Source: Polychytrium aggregatum (taxonomy: Eukaryota > Chytridiomycota > Chytridiomycetes > Polychytriales). Taken from it: 64,000 bases of DNA. The notes below the pieces were generated by a model. That model had not been told where the DNA came from and did not search any database. It saw nothing but the letters and a program-made list of their open reading frames with translations. The stretch is taken from NCBI RefSeq assembly GCF_025602895.1, contig NW_026516229.1, positions 372,001 through 436,000 on the forward strand, in the 5' to 3' direction. Position numbers and translations under genes: made by a program. Of this stretch, positions 1-9,582 are shown in pieces; the stretch's first letter is position 1, and the number at the start of each line of letters is the position of its first letter.

Positions 1-1211
1 CTTCGGCTCACCACCACACGAGTGCCGATGATTCGCAGAGCCTCAGCGACACAGCAACCTTCCAGGATCAGCCCATCGCCGCATCGGCTCTCTCGATCAC
101 CATGTCGTCGGATACACTCTATCCTCCACCGGCGCGCCGCCCGTCTTCGACTTTTTCCGGGCCGCCCTCGCCAACATCCGCGGATGTGGCCCACTCCATC
201 ATGACCCGGAAGCGCAGCCATCATGGCGTTGCCTCGGCACCCCGGCGCTCGTCCTCCAAAAGCTTCATCAAAATCAACCGGCCATCGCCCCCGCAGCGGC
301 GCTCTTCGCTCTTCAACTGGGGCAAGAGCGCTGACTCTCCGACGAGCACCGACGAGCCCTCGAGACTCAAGCCCAGCAAGAGTAATCCCCAGATTGTGTC
401 TGCTCCAATTGTGGTGCCCATACGCCGATCGTCGACACAAGAATCAGTCACCCACACCACCATTGTCCAGTCCCCTACAGAGTCGCAGCAGCTGTTGACA
501 TCCCCTTCCATCATCAAAGTCTCCAACTACCCGGACATTTTGCCTGGATACGGGCCCACGACGCTCGAGCGCGCCCTGGAGGTGATTCGGATCCCCAGCT
601 CGCCCATCCACTCGTACTCCCCGCTCATGATTCACGAGCTGCCGACCTCCTACCGGGACCCAAGCACCCACTGCGAGCGGTTGCGGATTGACTTTGAGTT
701 TCAGGTGTACCTGATTTCATTCTTCAAGCTCTTCCTGGACCCAACCCTGCCAACGGTGGACCGTCTTCTGACCCACCAGCTCGTCGTCAATATGGTGCGC
801 AACGACCCGTCGATCCGCCAGGCCATGTTGTGGAGAAAGCAAGGGCTGTCTGTGTGGCCGCACATTGTTCCGAACCTGCCCGAGGCTCTCGCACAGGATG
901 TCGTGTTTCCCAAGGCAATGGCAACCGATGCGGCTGTCGAAGCGGCCCAAGCCCCAAGTGTGGTGCCACACAGACGAAGACGGCAGCTGGCCATGGAGCG
1001 CGCCAAGATGGGCGACAAGCTCAAGGTCGTTGATGTGCGCAACCGCAAAATGAATCCGCTGAGGTCGCCGCTGTCGAGGGTGCTGGCGTCGATCCATGAC
1101 TCTGAGCAGGCGATGCTGGAAGAGACCCTGCTGATGCGGTATGCCCAGCGACGTCGCATGTCACAGATGGCGGCTGGTCTTGTGGCCAACGGCTCGTTGG
1201 CTGCTGCGTAG
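1..1211 (+). CDS. Unrecognised Ser/Pro-rich protein, 5' end outside window
   Basis: The reading frame that ends with the stop at 1209-1211 is open back to the left edge of the window, and the codons before the first in-frame ATG (102) also look protein-like (Ser, Ala, Thr, His, Asp rich). I therefore treat this as the C-terminal part of a longer gene; ATG 102 has A at -3 and is the alternative start, giving 369 residues. The first 150 residues are low-complexity Ser/Pro/Arg with several RRSS-type basophilic phosphorylation-like motifs. A more ordered part follows (about residues 150-260 from ATG 102), containing the stretches LERALEVIRIPSSPIHSYSP and DFEFQVYLISFFKLF. The C-terminus is basic and helical. 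No catalytic motif, membrane segment or known domain is visible, so I propose no function. Confidence 0.7.
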   Translation, partial: SAHHHTSADDSQSLSDTATFQDQPIAASALSITMSSDTLYPPPARRPSSTFSGPPSPTSADVAHSIMTRKRSHHGVASAPRRSSSKSFIKINRPSPPQRRSSLFNWGKSADSPTSTDEPSRLKPSKSNPQIVSAPIVVPIRRSSTQESVTHTTIVQSPTESQQLLTSPSIIKVSNYPDILPGYGPTTLERALEVIRIPSSPIHSYSPLMIHELPTSYRDPSTHCERLRIDFEFQVYLISFFKLFLDPTLPTVDRLLTHQLVVNMVRNDPSIRQAMLWRKQGLSVWPHIVPNLPEALAQDVVFPKAMATDAAVEAAQAPSVVPHRRRRQLAMERAKMGDKLKVVDVRNRKMNPLRSPLSRVLASIHDSEQAMLEETLLMRYAQRRRMSQMAAGLVANGSLAAA

Positions 1212-1911
1212 TGCCGAGGTGCGGTGTCTCGAGTCTTCCTGCTGTGGTTCACGTTTCCTCCTTTCCTTCGTTTTTTTTTTTTTTGGGCTACATTCATACT
1301 CGCTCCTGTGTTCTTGAGCGCCGCAAGGCCAGCCGCTCCCCCTGGGCGGCTGTTGCTCCGTTGGCTGTTGCTACTGTTTCCGCATGCGGCCCCTCCCAGT
1401 GCGGTGGTGGTGGGGCTGCAGATGAATGATGATGGTGCTTGGAATACACATGTTTGGAGAACTCTGGGCCTGCCTCAACCGTGGGGTGCGGGGATGCAGC
1501 GACAAATCTCTGCCCTCGATCTCAGTGCACGCTGCATCAACCGCATCAATCGCATTCGGTCGCATTGGCTTCGGGGCCCTGCAGAATCCGCCAAGATTTT
1601 GCTGCTGGTGGCGGCCAGGTTCCAGCCAGCCGCAGAACACTTTGGCGTCGGCTTTTCTCGCGCTCCTTCTCTCATCTGTTGTCGCCACTTGGCCGCCCTT
1701 TGGCTCCCCTTCCTCCCCTCCAGTCTGCGCCCAGCCGACCCGCCATCCCAATCCCGCCCTTTCCTCCGGCGAGCCCGAGCCCGTTGTCAAGCCGAACGAC
1801 TCGCCGTCCATCGCTGTGCATATCTACGGCCTCGCACCCCCCCCCTTGCACATCCGCCCATCCACCCGGCGGCCCATCCACCCAACCCGCACCAGCAACC
1901 CACCGGCCACG
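1212..1911. other. Intergenic, no gene seen
   Basis: This holds the 3' flank of the first gene, including a run of 16 T near 1270-1285, and the 5' flank of the CSC1-like channel, which is C-rich just before the ATG at 1912. The open frames here have no recognisable protein content. Confidence 0.5.
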
Positions 1912-4900
1912 ATGCTCGAGTCCTTCGGCGACGAGCCAAAGTCGCAGCACAACATGGCAATCCTGGTGCCGATGACGCTGTTCGGCTCTATCGGCGTCTT
2001 TTGCATCTTTGTCTTTTGTCTGGTCCGCACCAGCTTCGTGGACATTTACTCGCCAAGAAGCTCGCTCAAGAGGTGCGGCAGCAGCGAGGGGCAACGCTTG
2101 GGGCGGGGAAGAGATGCGATGGAATGTGATGGAATGCGATGGAATGTGATGAGCGGGGAGAGAAGTAGCACCAGGGCTTGGGCTTCTGTCGCTCGGCCTG
2201 TCCAGCAAACCGTCCTGGAATGGTGCGCTTCAGCCTGAAATGGAGCATCGTATCTATATGCTCTTCTTCGTCCTTGTGCGTCGCGCTGACACTCTTCTTC
2301 CCGCCTTCCGCCCTAACTGGATCCTCAATCGCTGACCGGCTCTCTTCAATCGACATCCTTTGACGGCCTTCATTTGTGTTGCGGACGACTCGACTCCTCC
2401 AGTGGGCGACCCCCCAAGATCCCAAAGGGTCTGCTATCGTGGATTCCTATCACGGTATCGGCCTCCCAGGACTTTATGATCTCGACAGTCGGCCTCGACG
2501 GCGTCATGGTGGGTCTGGGAAAGAGAAGGGGCAAAGCAATGCTCTGTGATACACTGCTGGGAAGTAGAGATCGTCGTCTATGGCTCTTGAAACGGGCACG
2601 CCAGCCAGCGCCATTAACCATTGAACTTTGGCTCTGCCTGTTTGCCTCTGCTCATCTTCGTTGCGGCGCTTGCAATGCCCCTGGCGCTCCAATCCCAACT
2701 TGCAAAGCTTCTCCGCTTCTTTGGTGGCAGCGCAAAGTTCTTTGGGCTGCTGACCTTGCTGGGCCTTGCGTTTGTCGCCCCATCCAACTACTTTGCCCAG
2801 CCGTTTCCCAAGAACTCGCATGCCCTTGACGAGCAACGGCTGCTCAAGGCCCTCAGCATCGACAACGTCCCAAACAACTCGCCGTTTCTGCGGGCCAATC
2901 TGCTCTTCACCTGGGTCTTCTCCATCGTCGCATACGGGTTCCTGGTTGCGTACTACCGCGGCTATGTCGGCATCCGGCTCCGCTACTACGAAAACGTCCT
3001 GAATCGGTCGCAGCTGAGCAAGATCGAGACCCGCACCATCATGGTTCACAGCATCCCGGCCGAGCTCCGCCACGAGGTCGACCTGGCGGCCTATTTTGAG
3101 GGCCTTGGCATCGGAACGGTCGAAAACGTGGTTATTTGCCGTACCTGGACCCGCTTGCGCCAGGCCGTGAGCATGCGTGCCTTCTGCCTGACCAAGCTCG
3201 AGAAGATCTACGCCGACATGTTGCGCCGGGCCCACAGTAACCACAAGGTCGACCGCTTCCGGTTCCTCTGGGCATGGCTGGGCCTCGACAACACCCCCAA
3301 CGCTGACGCCCACCATGCCGCCCGTGCTCCGCACGAGACCAGAGCCATGTACAGCCACGGCGACGACGACGACAATGCCGATCTTGAAGATCCTGCTGCC
3401 GAGTCCTCCCGCCGGCCGCTGCTGGACCGCTCCTCGCGCTCCCGCCGGTTCTCCAACGCCGATCCTGCCGACACTGCGATTTTCGAGATCATGTCCCGGG
3501 TCAACGCCATGGACCCGGCCCTCCGGCCTGTGCACAAAACGGGTCTGTTTGGGCTCTTTGGCCAGACCATCGACTCGGCCGACTACTACGCCGAGCAGTT
3601 CCGAGACTGGGACGAGAAGGTCAACCGCCTGCGCCGACACCATGACTCATCATCGACCACGGCCGTTGGCTTTGTGACCTTCCAGTCCCCCGAGAGCGCG
3701 GTAGGTGGTTGGGCCAAGCCTGTGTGAAATGATATGCTTGAGTGCGTCGAGTGCGTCGAGTGTGCCGAGTGGTGAGGATGGAATGGATCAGGTGCACCGC
3801 CCGATCAACCACTCGACGCTCGAGCCACCGCCACCTGTGCCCGGTTACATTTGTTGGCCCCATCGAGACTTGGGCTCATATCTTCCCGTGCTGTCCTGTT
3901 CTTCCAGATCGTTGCCTCTCAGGCCGTCATCCACCGTCGCCCGTTTGCATGCATGGTCAAGATGGCCCCCGAGCCGCGCGACATCTACTGGGCCAACCTT
4001 TCGTCCCGCGCCGCCTCGACCTACATCAAGCTCCTCAGAAGCATCTTTGTCTATGGAACCCTCTTTGCGATCATCTTCTTCTCCGTCACGGTCATCTCGA
4101 CCGTGATTGTTCCCCTCGTCAGCTTGGACAAGCTGCCGGAGCTGTTCCCGTGGACCAAGGAGTGGATCGAGCATCTGACCCCCATCCAGAGAGACATTGT
4201 CAACAGCGCCTTGCCCGCGATGATCCTTTCCGCCTGGCTGGGCCTGCTGCCGTCGCTGTTGATCTGTGAGTATCCCTTGTGCCGAGTGGTTATGCCGTGC
4301 CTACGACCTGGTACCATTCTAATCTGCTGTGGATTTGCCCTGCGCCTTGATCCTCCTTCCATCCTACAGTCCTGTCGCAGATCCAAGGCATCGAAGCCGA
4401 GAGCTTGATCGAATCCTCCGTGCTGTCAAGGTACACATCGTTGTCTTGTGCGCTTGTTTGGTGGTTGCGATTGCGATTGCGACTGCGGTTGCGGTTGCTG
4501 GGTGCCGACAGAATTCCGCCTCGATATACGATCTGCTTGTACCCTAACACATTGCTGCTGGACGCTGTGAACGGTCGTTGCTATGCCCACACGCGTCGTC
4601 CAGGCTCTTTTTCTACCAAACCTGGAACGTCCTCATTGCTATCTCCGGAAGTAGTTTGTTCATTTCCGCGATCAACAAGGGAACGATTTTGGAGACTCTC
4701 GGCAAGCTGTGGACTGAGGTATGCGACGGGTTTCTGTTGAAGTGGGCTGGCATTTCTCACCATGCACCTTGCCACATCCCGCTCGTCGCACTCACCACAC
4801 ACCTGCTCCTCCTGCTCCGACGCCGCCTCGCCGCTCGCGCCGATGATGGCCACAGGCATCCCCGCTCTTGATGAACTACGTTGTGCTGCAAGCCCTGGCC

Positions 4901-6499
4901 ACGTACCCGGCGCAGCTGCTTCTGGTTGCGCCCGTCGTGTTGACCTGGATCAACCGAAGGGTACCGTGGGCCCAGAACTCGCCCCGCGACTATTCCACGG
5001 CATACTATCCCTCGATTCTGAACTCGATCAATTACGGCATCGTCTACCCAGTTCCGCTCCTGATTTTTGTTGCCGGTCTGATGTACGGGCCCATGGTTCC
5101 GTTGATTCTGCCGTTCTGCACCCTGTTCTTTGCGGTCGCCTGGCTCATCTACAAGTACGTCCTCCTGTACGTGCACCTCCCGCGGTATGAAACCAACGGC
5201 ACGCATGTCACGCTGATCGTCAACCGCTGCCTTGGAGGCGTGACGTTGATGCAGCTGGCGATGATGTCGGTGCTGGTCTTCAAGCACGTCGACAACAAGG
5301 ACAACCGCACGCTGGGACAAGCTGGATCGCTGATCGACGACCCGCAGGAGACTCTGCAGCTCACTCCGAGTTTGAAGGTCATCCTGGCGATCCTGCCGCT
5401 GCTGTTCCTGAACATCTTTGTGTACTGGTGGCTGAAGAACGGCTACGAGGCCATCGTCAGTCATCCTCCGCTGGAGGTGATTGGCAAGATTGTCAAGGCC
5501 CACTCTCGCTCGGTGCAAGAGCAAGCGTCTCGTCTGCAGGCACAGCCCCAGTCCCAGCAGCAACAGCAGCCTCAGTCGCACGAAGATGATGTTGTCGATG
5601 GATCAGTCCACCCCCAGATCCGGCCCGAGGCTTCCCCGATCCTCAACCGCGCCGCACGCTCAGGAAACCACGGCCAGATGCTCGGCCATGGCCGCAACAA
5701 CCTGGCGCGCGCTCGTGGGGGGCCCAGCCACTCGATCAGCAAGGCTCATCTGCGCAACTCGATCGGCCAGGAGCTAGGCGCCACCAGCTCGCGCAGCCAT
5801 ACAGCCTTCCAGTCCGACCAGGACGACTCGGAGGCCAGTGCCAGCGTGGACGACGGCTTTGGGACTCCAAGCGAAGCCGGTAGCAGCGACGGCGCCATAC
5901 CGTCGCCATCACTTTCGGGTGCAGACGGCATGGGCATCATCCATCCGCAAAACACTCTGGACATTGCCGAGCCCACGGCCACGGAGGAACAGGGCCTGGT
6001 CAGCGACGACTTTGCCGAGGGCCGGTACAACCGCAACCGCGTGCAGCATCTCGAGCCGCCGATGATCCGTGTCCCCGGCATTCTCGATGCGCCCGTGACC
6101 TTCAACTCGGCCTTGATTCCAGAGGGCGACGAGGCCGAGCTCATGCTGGACCCCAACAGCAACGAGGATATGCAGGTCCACACGTACATCCACCCGGCCC
6201 TGATCGGCCGCCTCCCGGTGGCCTGGATCCCCGGCCCATCTCAGCCACATCGACTGGTGGAAGCCCGGCAAGACCAGGCCCGCATCCAGCGCGAAACATA
6301 TCGACGCATCGTGGCCAAGCAGCGTGCCGAGATCCAGGTGATCGACCAGCGCACGGACGACGAAGTCGAGCCCGCAGGTCGCCCGCACGCCCGCGATCGC
6401 CACAGACCCGCAACCGACGAGCCCCAGGAAGGAGTCATAGGCCGAGTCAAGAGCTTCGTGGACGGCCTCACCAGCTGGGCGCATATGCAAATGTCGTGA
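1912..6499 (+). CDS. CSC1/OSCA/TMEM63-type cation channel
   Basis: Osmosensitive or mechanosensitive calcium-permeable channel family (RSN1/DUF221). Seven exons join in phase: 1912-2072, 2403-2508, 2708-3700, 3908-4265, 4370-4430, 4604-4718 and 4856-6499, giving 1145 residues. The N-terminus has a membrane helix followed by the family landmarks VDIYSPRS, PPKIPKGLLSWIP and GLDGVM, then the helix running FFGLLTLLGLAFVAP. A cytosolic loop of about 330 residues follows, then APEPRDIYWANL, the entry to the seven-helix RSN1 core. That core continues through exons 4-7 (IFFSVTVISTVIVPLVSLDK; GIEAESLIESSVLSR; SPLLMNYVVLQAL). After the last helix (near FLNIFVYWWLKNGY) there is an unusually long tail of about 350 residues, Gln/Ser-rich and then acidic, probably cytosolic. 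An AATAAA lies 166 bp after the stop. The subcellular site (plasma membrane or an internal membrane) cannot be told from sequence. Confidence 0.93.
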
Positions 6500-7191
6500 G
6501 CGCGTGGGTCGAAGGGAAGCACTTTCAAGACGTTGGCTACCACTGTTGTCATGCCACCGCACCCCCCTGGTCGGTCGGTCCCATGCTCGTTTATTATCGT
6601 TTGTCGTGCACGGCGGTCGTGTCTGTACTGTCATTGTCTATTCTACAGTAGCCCGTTCCAATGCAATAAAGACCGGGCGAGTCTTTTATTTGCTCGTTCA
6701 TGGCCTGGATGGTGTGCTGGGATGGAAGGTCTGGGTCTCGGAGCACAGCAGGCGCTGTCAGCACTGCAGCGCCGTTTCCTCATCGTAGAAGCAGGCCAAG
6801 GAACATGTGGCCAGTCTCTGTCGCCTGCGACTCCTCGAGTATTTCAAGCAACCCCATAACCACCCAAGGGAAGATGCCAGCATATGCCCGCATCCCAGCG
6901 AGCACGGCTGGTGAACATAGTTGGTGAACATAGTTGGTGAACATAGTTGGTGAGTATTCATGGAGATTAGCCACATGTATTCAAGACGATGCATCTCTCC
7001 CAACCTGAATGTGCTGTCGACGACTGGCGGCAACAGCGGTGGTACGATGATTCAATGAGACGTCCATTGATGAACGATACTCGCTAATTACAGCTCCTTC
7101 TCTCTCCCTCTTTCTCTCTCTCGCAGATGATTGCTGGGTCCGGTTTTTGTCCCTTGTGGTTGAGACACCAGCAGCACGCGGCAGCCGGCGA
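6500..7191. other. Intergenic region between convergent genes
   Basis: This is shared 3' flank of the channel gene (+) and the methyltransferase (-). It contains three perfect copies of a 13-bp unit, ggtgaacatagtt, at 6910-6948 and a pyrimidine-rich CT run near 7095-7125. I see no gene in it. Confidence 0.6.
6665..6670 (+). terminator. Probable poly(A) signal AATAAA
   Basis: AATAAA lies 166 bp after the stop codon of the CSC1-like gene, on the same strand, with GT-rich sequence following. Confidence 0.5.
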
Positions 7192-8154
7192 TCAGTCCGA
7201 GAAGACGCGGCCGAGACGGACACTGATGGAGTGGGTCAGGGTGACGAGCTCGCCCTTGCCATTCGGACCCTTGCCTTCGGAGGCACCGGGCCAGTGCTTG
7301 ACCAGGTCGTCATAGATCAGGGTGAGGGGGTCGATCTGGTGCAGCTCCTCGTAGCGCCTGGCGCCACTCCAGGTGGTCAAGTGGCCGACGAACATGGCCA
7401 GGTCGACATGGCGCTCGCAGACAAAGTGGCCGCGGAGCACGCCGTTGCTGCCGTATCCCTCGGTGTACTTTCCCTCCAGGGGAATGTGCTCAAAGGGCCA
7501 CGGGATGGTGGCGTATTCCTGGTCGACGAGGGCGCGGGAAGCATCCCAGACAGGGCCCACGATGTTGTGGTAATAGTTCAGCAGGATCTCCTGCAGCGGC
7601 TCGCAGCCCTTGGGGAAGGTAGGCAGGATGTAGGTCCAGGCGGCAATGACAGTCCCGCCCTCGGATCGAGGCTTGGCGATCTGGGCGACCCGCTCGTAGA
7701 ATCGAGGCAGGTCGAACCAGTGCAGCGCGACGGCAATGGTGACAATGTCGACGCTGCCGGGGGTCAAGCCAAGCACCGCAACGGGGTCGTCCTCGGCACG
7801 GGCAACCTCAAAGCGGACGTTGGGGTGGAGTCGAGGAGCATTCTCGATCTGGGCAGAGGAAGGGTCCGAGGCAACGACCTGCTTGTAGTATGCAGAGAGC
7901 CCGTTGGCGGCCTGGCCAGAGCCACAGCCAACATCCCACACGAGATTATGCTCCTTGGTGAGGGACGAAAGGAACTCGTACAGCTCCGGAGGATAGGTGG
8001 GGCGGAACTTTGCATACGCCTTGGAGCTGGCCGAGAAGTAGTCCTTGAAGGCAGCGAGCGTTGACATGGCGTGGGCGGACTGCGAACGGAAGAAACGCGC
8101 AGATGGGGCGAGAGGAGCGAGGCGGCTGGTGAAGCGAGTGGGTCGCAGAAGCAT
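7192..8154 (-). CDS. SAM-dependent class I methyltransferase
   Basis: Single-exon gene of 320 codons in the Methyltransf_11-like group that includes yeast Crg1 and Tmt1 (trans-aconitate methyltransferase relatives). The SAM-binding motif I, VWDVGCGSGQ, is at residues 72-81, followed by the acidic motif II region (VVASDPSS) and a later hydrophobic strand with IAVALHWFD, which is typical of this group. The first 30 residues are Arg/Ser/Ala-rich without acids and look like a mitochondrial presequence. A second Met at residue 30 (8067) begins MSTLAAFKDYF, close to the usual family start, so mitochondrial and cytosolic forms from two starts are possible. The substrate cannot be told. The gene diverges from a bZIP gene 448 bp away and may share a promoter with it. 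Confidence 0.88.
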   Translation of the reverse strand: MLLRPTRFTSRLAPLAPSARFFRSQSAHAMSTLAAFKDYFSASSKAYAKFRPTYPPELYEFLSSLTKEHNLVWDVGCGSGQAANGLSAYYKQVVASDPSSAQIENAPRLHPNVRFEVARAEDDPVAVLGLTPGSVDIVTIAVALHWFDLPRFYERVAQIAKPRSEGGTVIAAWTYILPTFPKGCEPLQEILLNYYHNIVGPVWDASRALVDQEYATIPWPFEHIPLEGKYTEGYGSNGVLRGHFVCERHVDLAMFVGHLTTWSGARRYEELHQIDPLTLIYDDLVKHWPGASEGKGPNGKGELVTLTHSISVRLGRVFSD

Positions 8155-8602
8155 GCTGATGGAGATGGGCGAGGAATGGCGGCGGATGCGGGCTATTTAT
8201 GGGCAGATCGGACGAGAGGTGGCGTATTGTCGAGGAGGAAACAATGGGGCCGAGGACGAACCGCAAGGGCAGGGATTGGGTGGCGGGCCGGGGCTGCTGC
8301 GGTGGCTATGGCTGTGGCCGATGCTTGGCGGATGCTTGGCCGGTGCTTGGCCAATGCGACCGCCGTACTCGATATCCAACTGCCAACGGCCGTATTCTGC
8401 GTTCCGTCGCTGCCGTGGCCGCCGTCGACACCAGGTCCGCGGTGTTGTCCGTGGTCGGCTCATGGACCCAGCAACATGTATCTGTGCGCAGCGACTGCGG
8501 TCAGCCGACGCGTGTCCAAGCCACCGCGCAGCAGGCGCTCGGCTCCGCAGACCCACACCGCGCGGCCTGTGCGTTCTTGGCTTTCCATCGCATCCGCAGC
8601 CC
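8155..8602. promoter_or_regulatory. Shared upstream region of methyltransferase and bZIP genes
   Basis: The two flanking genes are transcribed away from each other from this GC-rich 448-bp stretch. No TATA box or clear operator is visible. An upstream bZIP exon in this region cannot be excluded because one frame stays open through it. Confidence 0.4.
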
Positions 8603-9403
8603 ATGGACCATCCGCGGGCTCTCCGGCCAGCACCCGCAGCCACGTCGCCAGCCGGCTCACAGGGCCCGACTGCACCAGCCCGATCGGCCTCAGCCGTCGC
8701 CGAGCGCCGAGCACAGCAGAACCGCCAGGCGCAGAAGGTCTTCCGCGAGCGCCAGAAGAAGCATATCCAGGAACTCACCCGCCAGGCAAGCCAGCTCGAC
8801 TCTATCGAATCGACTCTCCGCGAGACCGAGGATGGCGTCTTGCAGACCCATGCCCGCATTGAGCTCGGATTCAAGAGCTGCCAGCAATGGACCCAGGTCG
8901 ATCGCCCACGCCTTGCGTCTCAGTGCCGGGGGCCAGAAGCCCTTGGTCGTATCGCCGATCTTGTCCGAGCATCGGGCGAGATGGAGGCTGAGTACAGGCG
9001 CTTGGTCCGGCTGATCTCCTTTCTCGAACGATCCTGCGCCAAAGCACTCACCGAATCGCATAACCCTCCAAACGAGCCGGACCCGAGCACGCCTTTGGCC
9101 AGTGGCCTCGGCCTCAGCCCCAGCCCCAGTCCTCTCAACACCGCAATGTCTCGAATCGACAATCTGGTGGCTCGGCTCCTGGAGCAGCCTCTGCATCCGC
9201 TGATGCAGTTGCAGCTGCAGGGTGAGGGAGAGACGATGATGCAGCTCTCTGCGGCCATTCATCAAGAGGTCATCCGCATGAAGGAGCGCGAAAACGAGCG
9301 AGAAATGGAAGAGCAAAGGCTGCAAGGGACTCTGTTGTGCGCAAGTGCCGTGCCCGATATGAGCGCCGAATTGGCAAGGTTCGATGCAGACGGGCCCTGT
9401 TGA
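8603..9403 (+). CDS. AP-1/Pap1-like bZIP transcription factor
   Basis: The basic region RRAQQNRQAQKVFRERQKK (residues 35-53 from ATG 8603) has the N-x7-R spacing (N40, R48) and the AQ..FRER signature of fungal AP-1/Pap1-type bZIP proteins, which bind TTAC/TGAC half sites. A short amphipathic helix follows as the zipper (Leu at about 59, 65 and 72). The rest includes predicted helices, a Pro/Ser-rich linker (GLGLSPSPSPLN) and a charged C-terminal helix (EVIRMKERENEREMEEQRLQ). ATG 8603 was chosen because it directly precedes the basic region and has G at +4; the frame is open further upstream, so the N-terminus could be longer. The Cys-rich domains of oxidative-stress AP-1 factors are not obvious. 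The target genes are unknown. Confidence 0.8.
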   Translation: MDHPRALRPAPAATSPAGSQGPTAPARSASAVAERRAQQNRQAQKVFRERQKKHIQELTRQASQLDSIESTLRETEDGVLQTHARIELGFKSCQQWTQVDRPRLASQCRGPEALGRIADLVRASGEMEAEYRRLVRLISFLERSCAKALTESHNPPNEPDPSTPLASGLGLSPSPSPLNTAMSRIDNLVARLLEQPLHPLMQLQLQGEGETMMQLSAAIHQEVIRMKERENEREMEEQRLQGTLLCASAVPDMSAELARFDADGPC

Positions 9404-9582
9404 ACGCGCTGGGCTCTGCGATCCGGCCTGGCCGTGCCTTCAGAACGGCCCAGAGATACAGCCCGTCGCCTTGTGCTCGGCGTGGAATGTGCAAGCTTGA
9501 TCGTCCTCAGCCCGTGTGGCTTCGCAATCTTTCGGCACTCGATTCTCAGCTGCCCTGCCCGAGTCAAGTCGGATCCGGTTGC

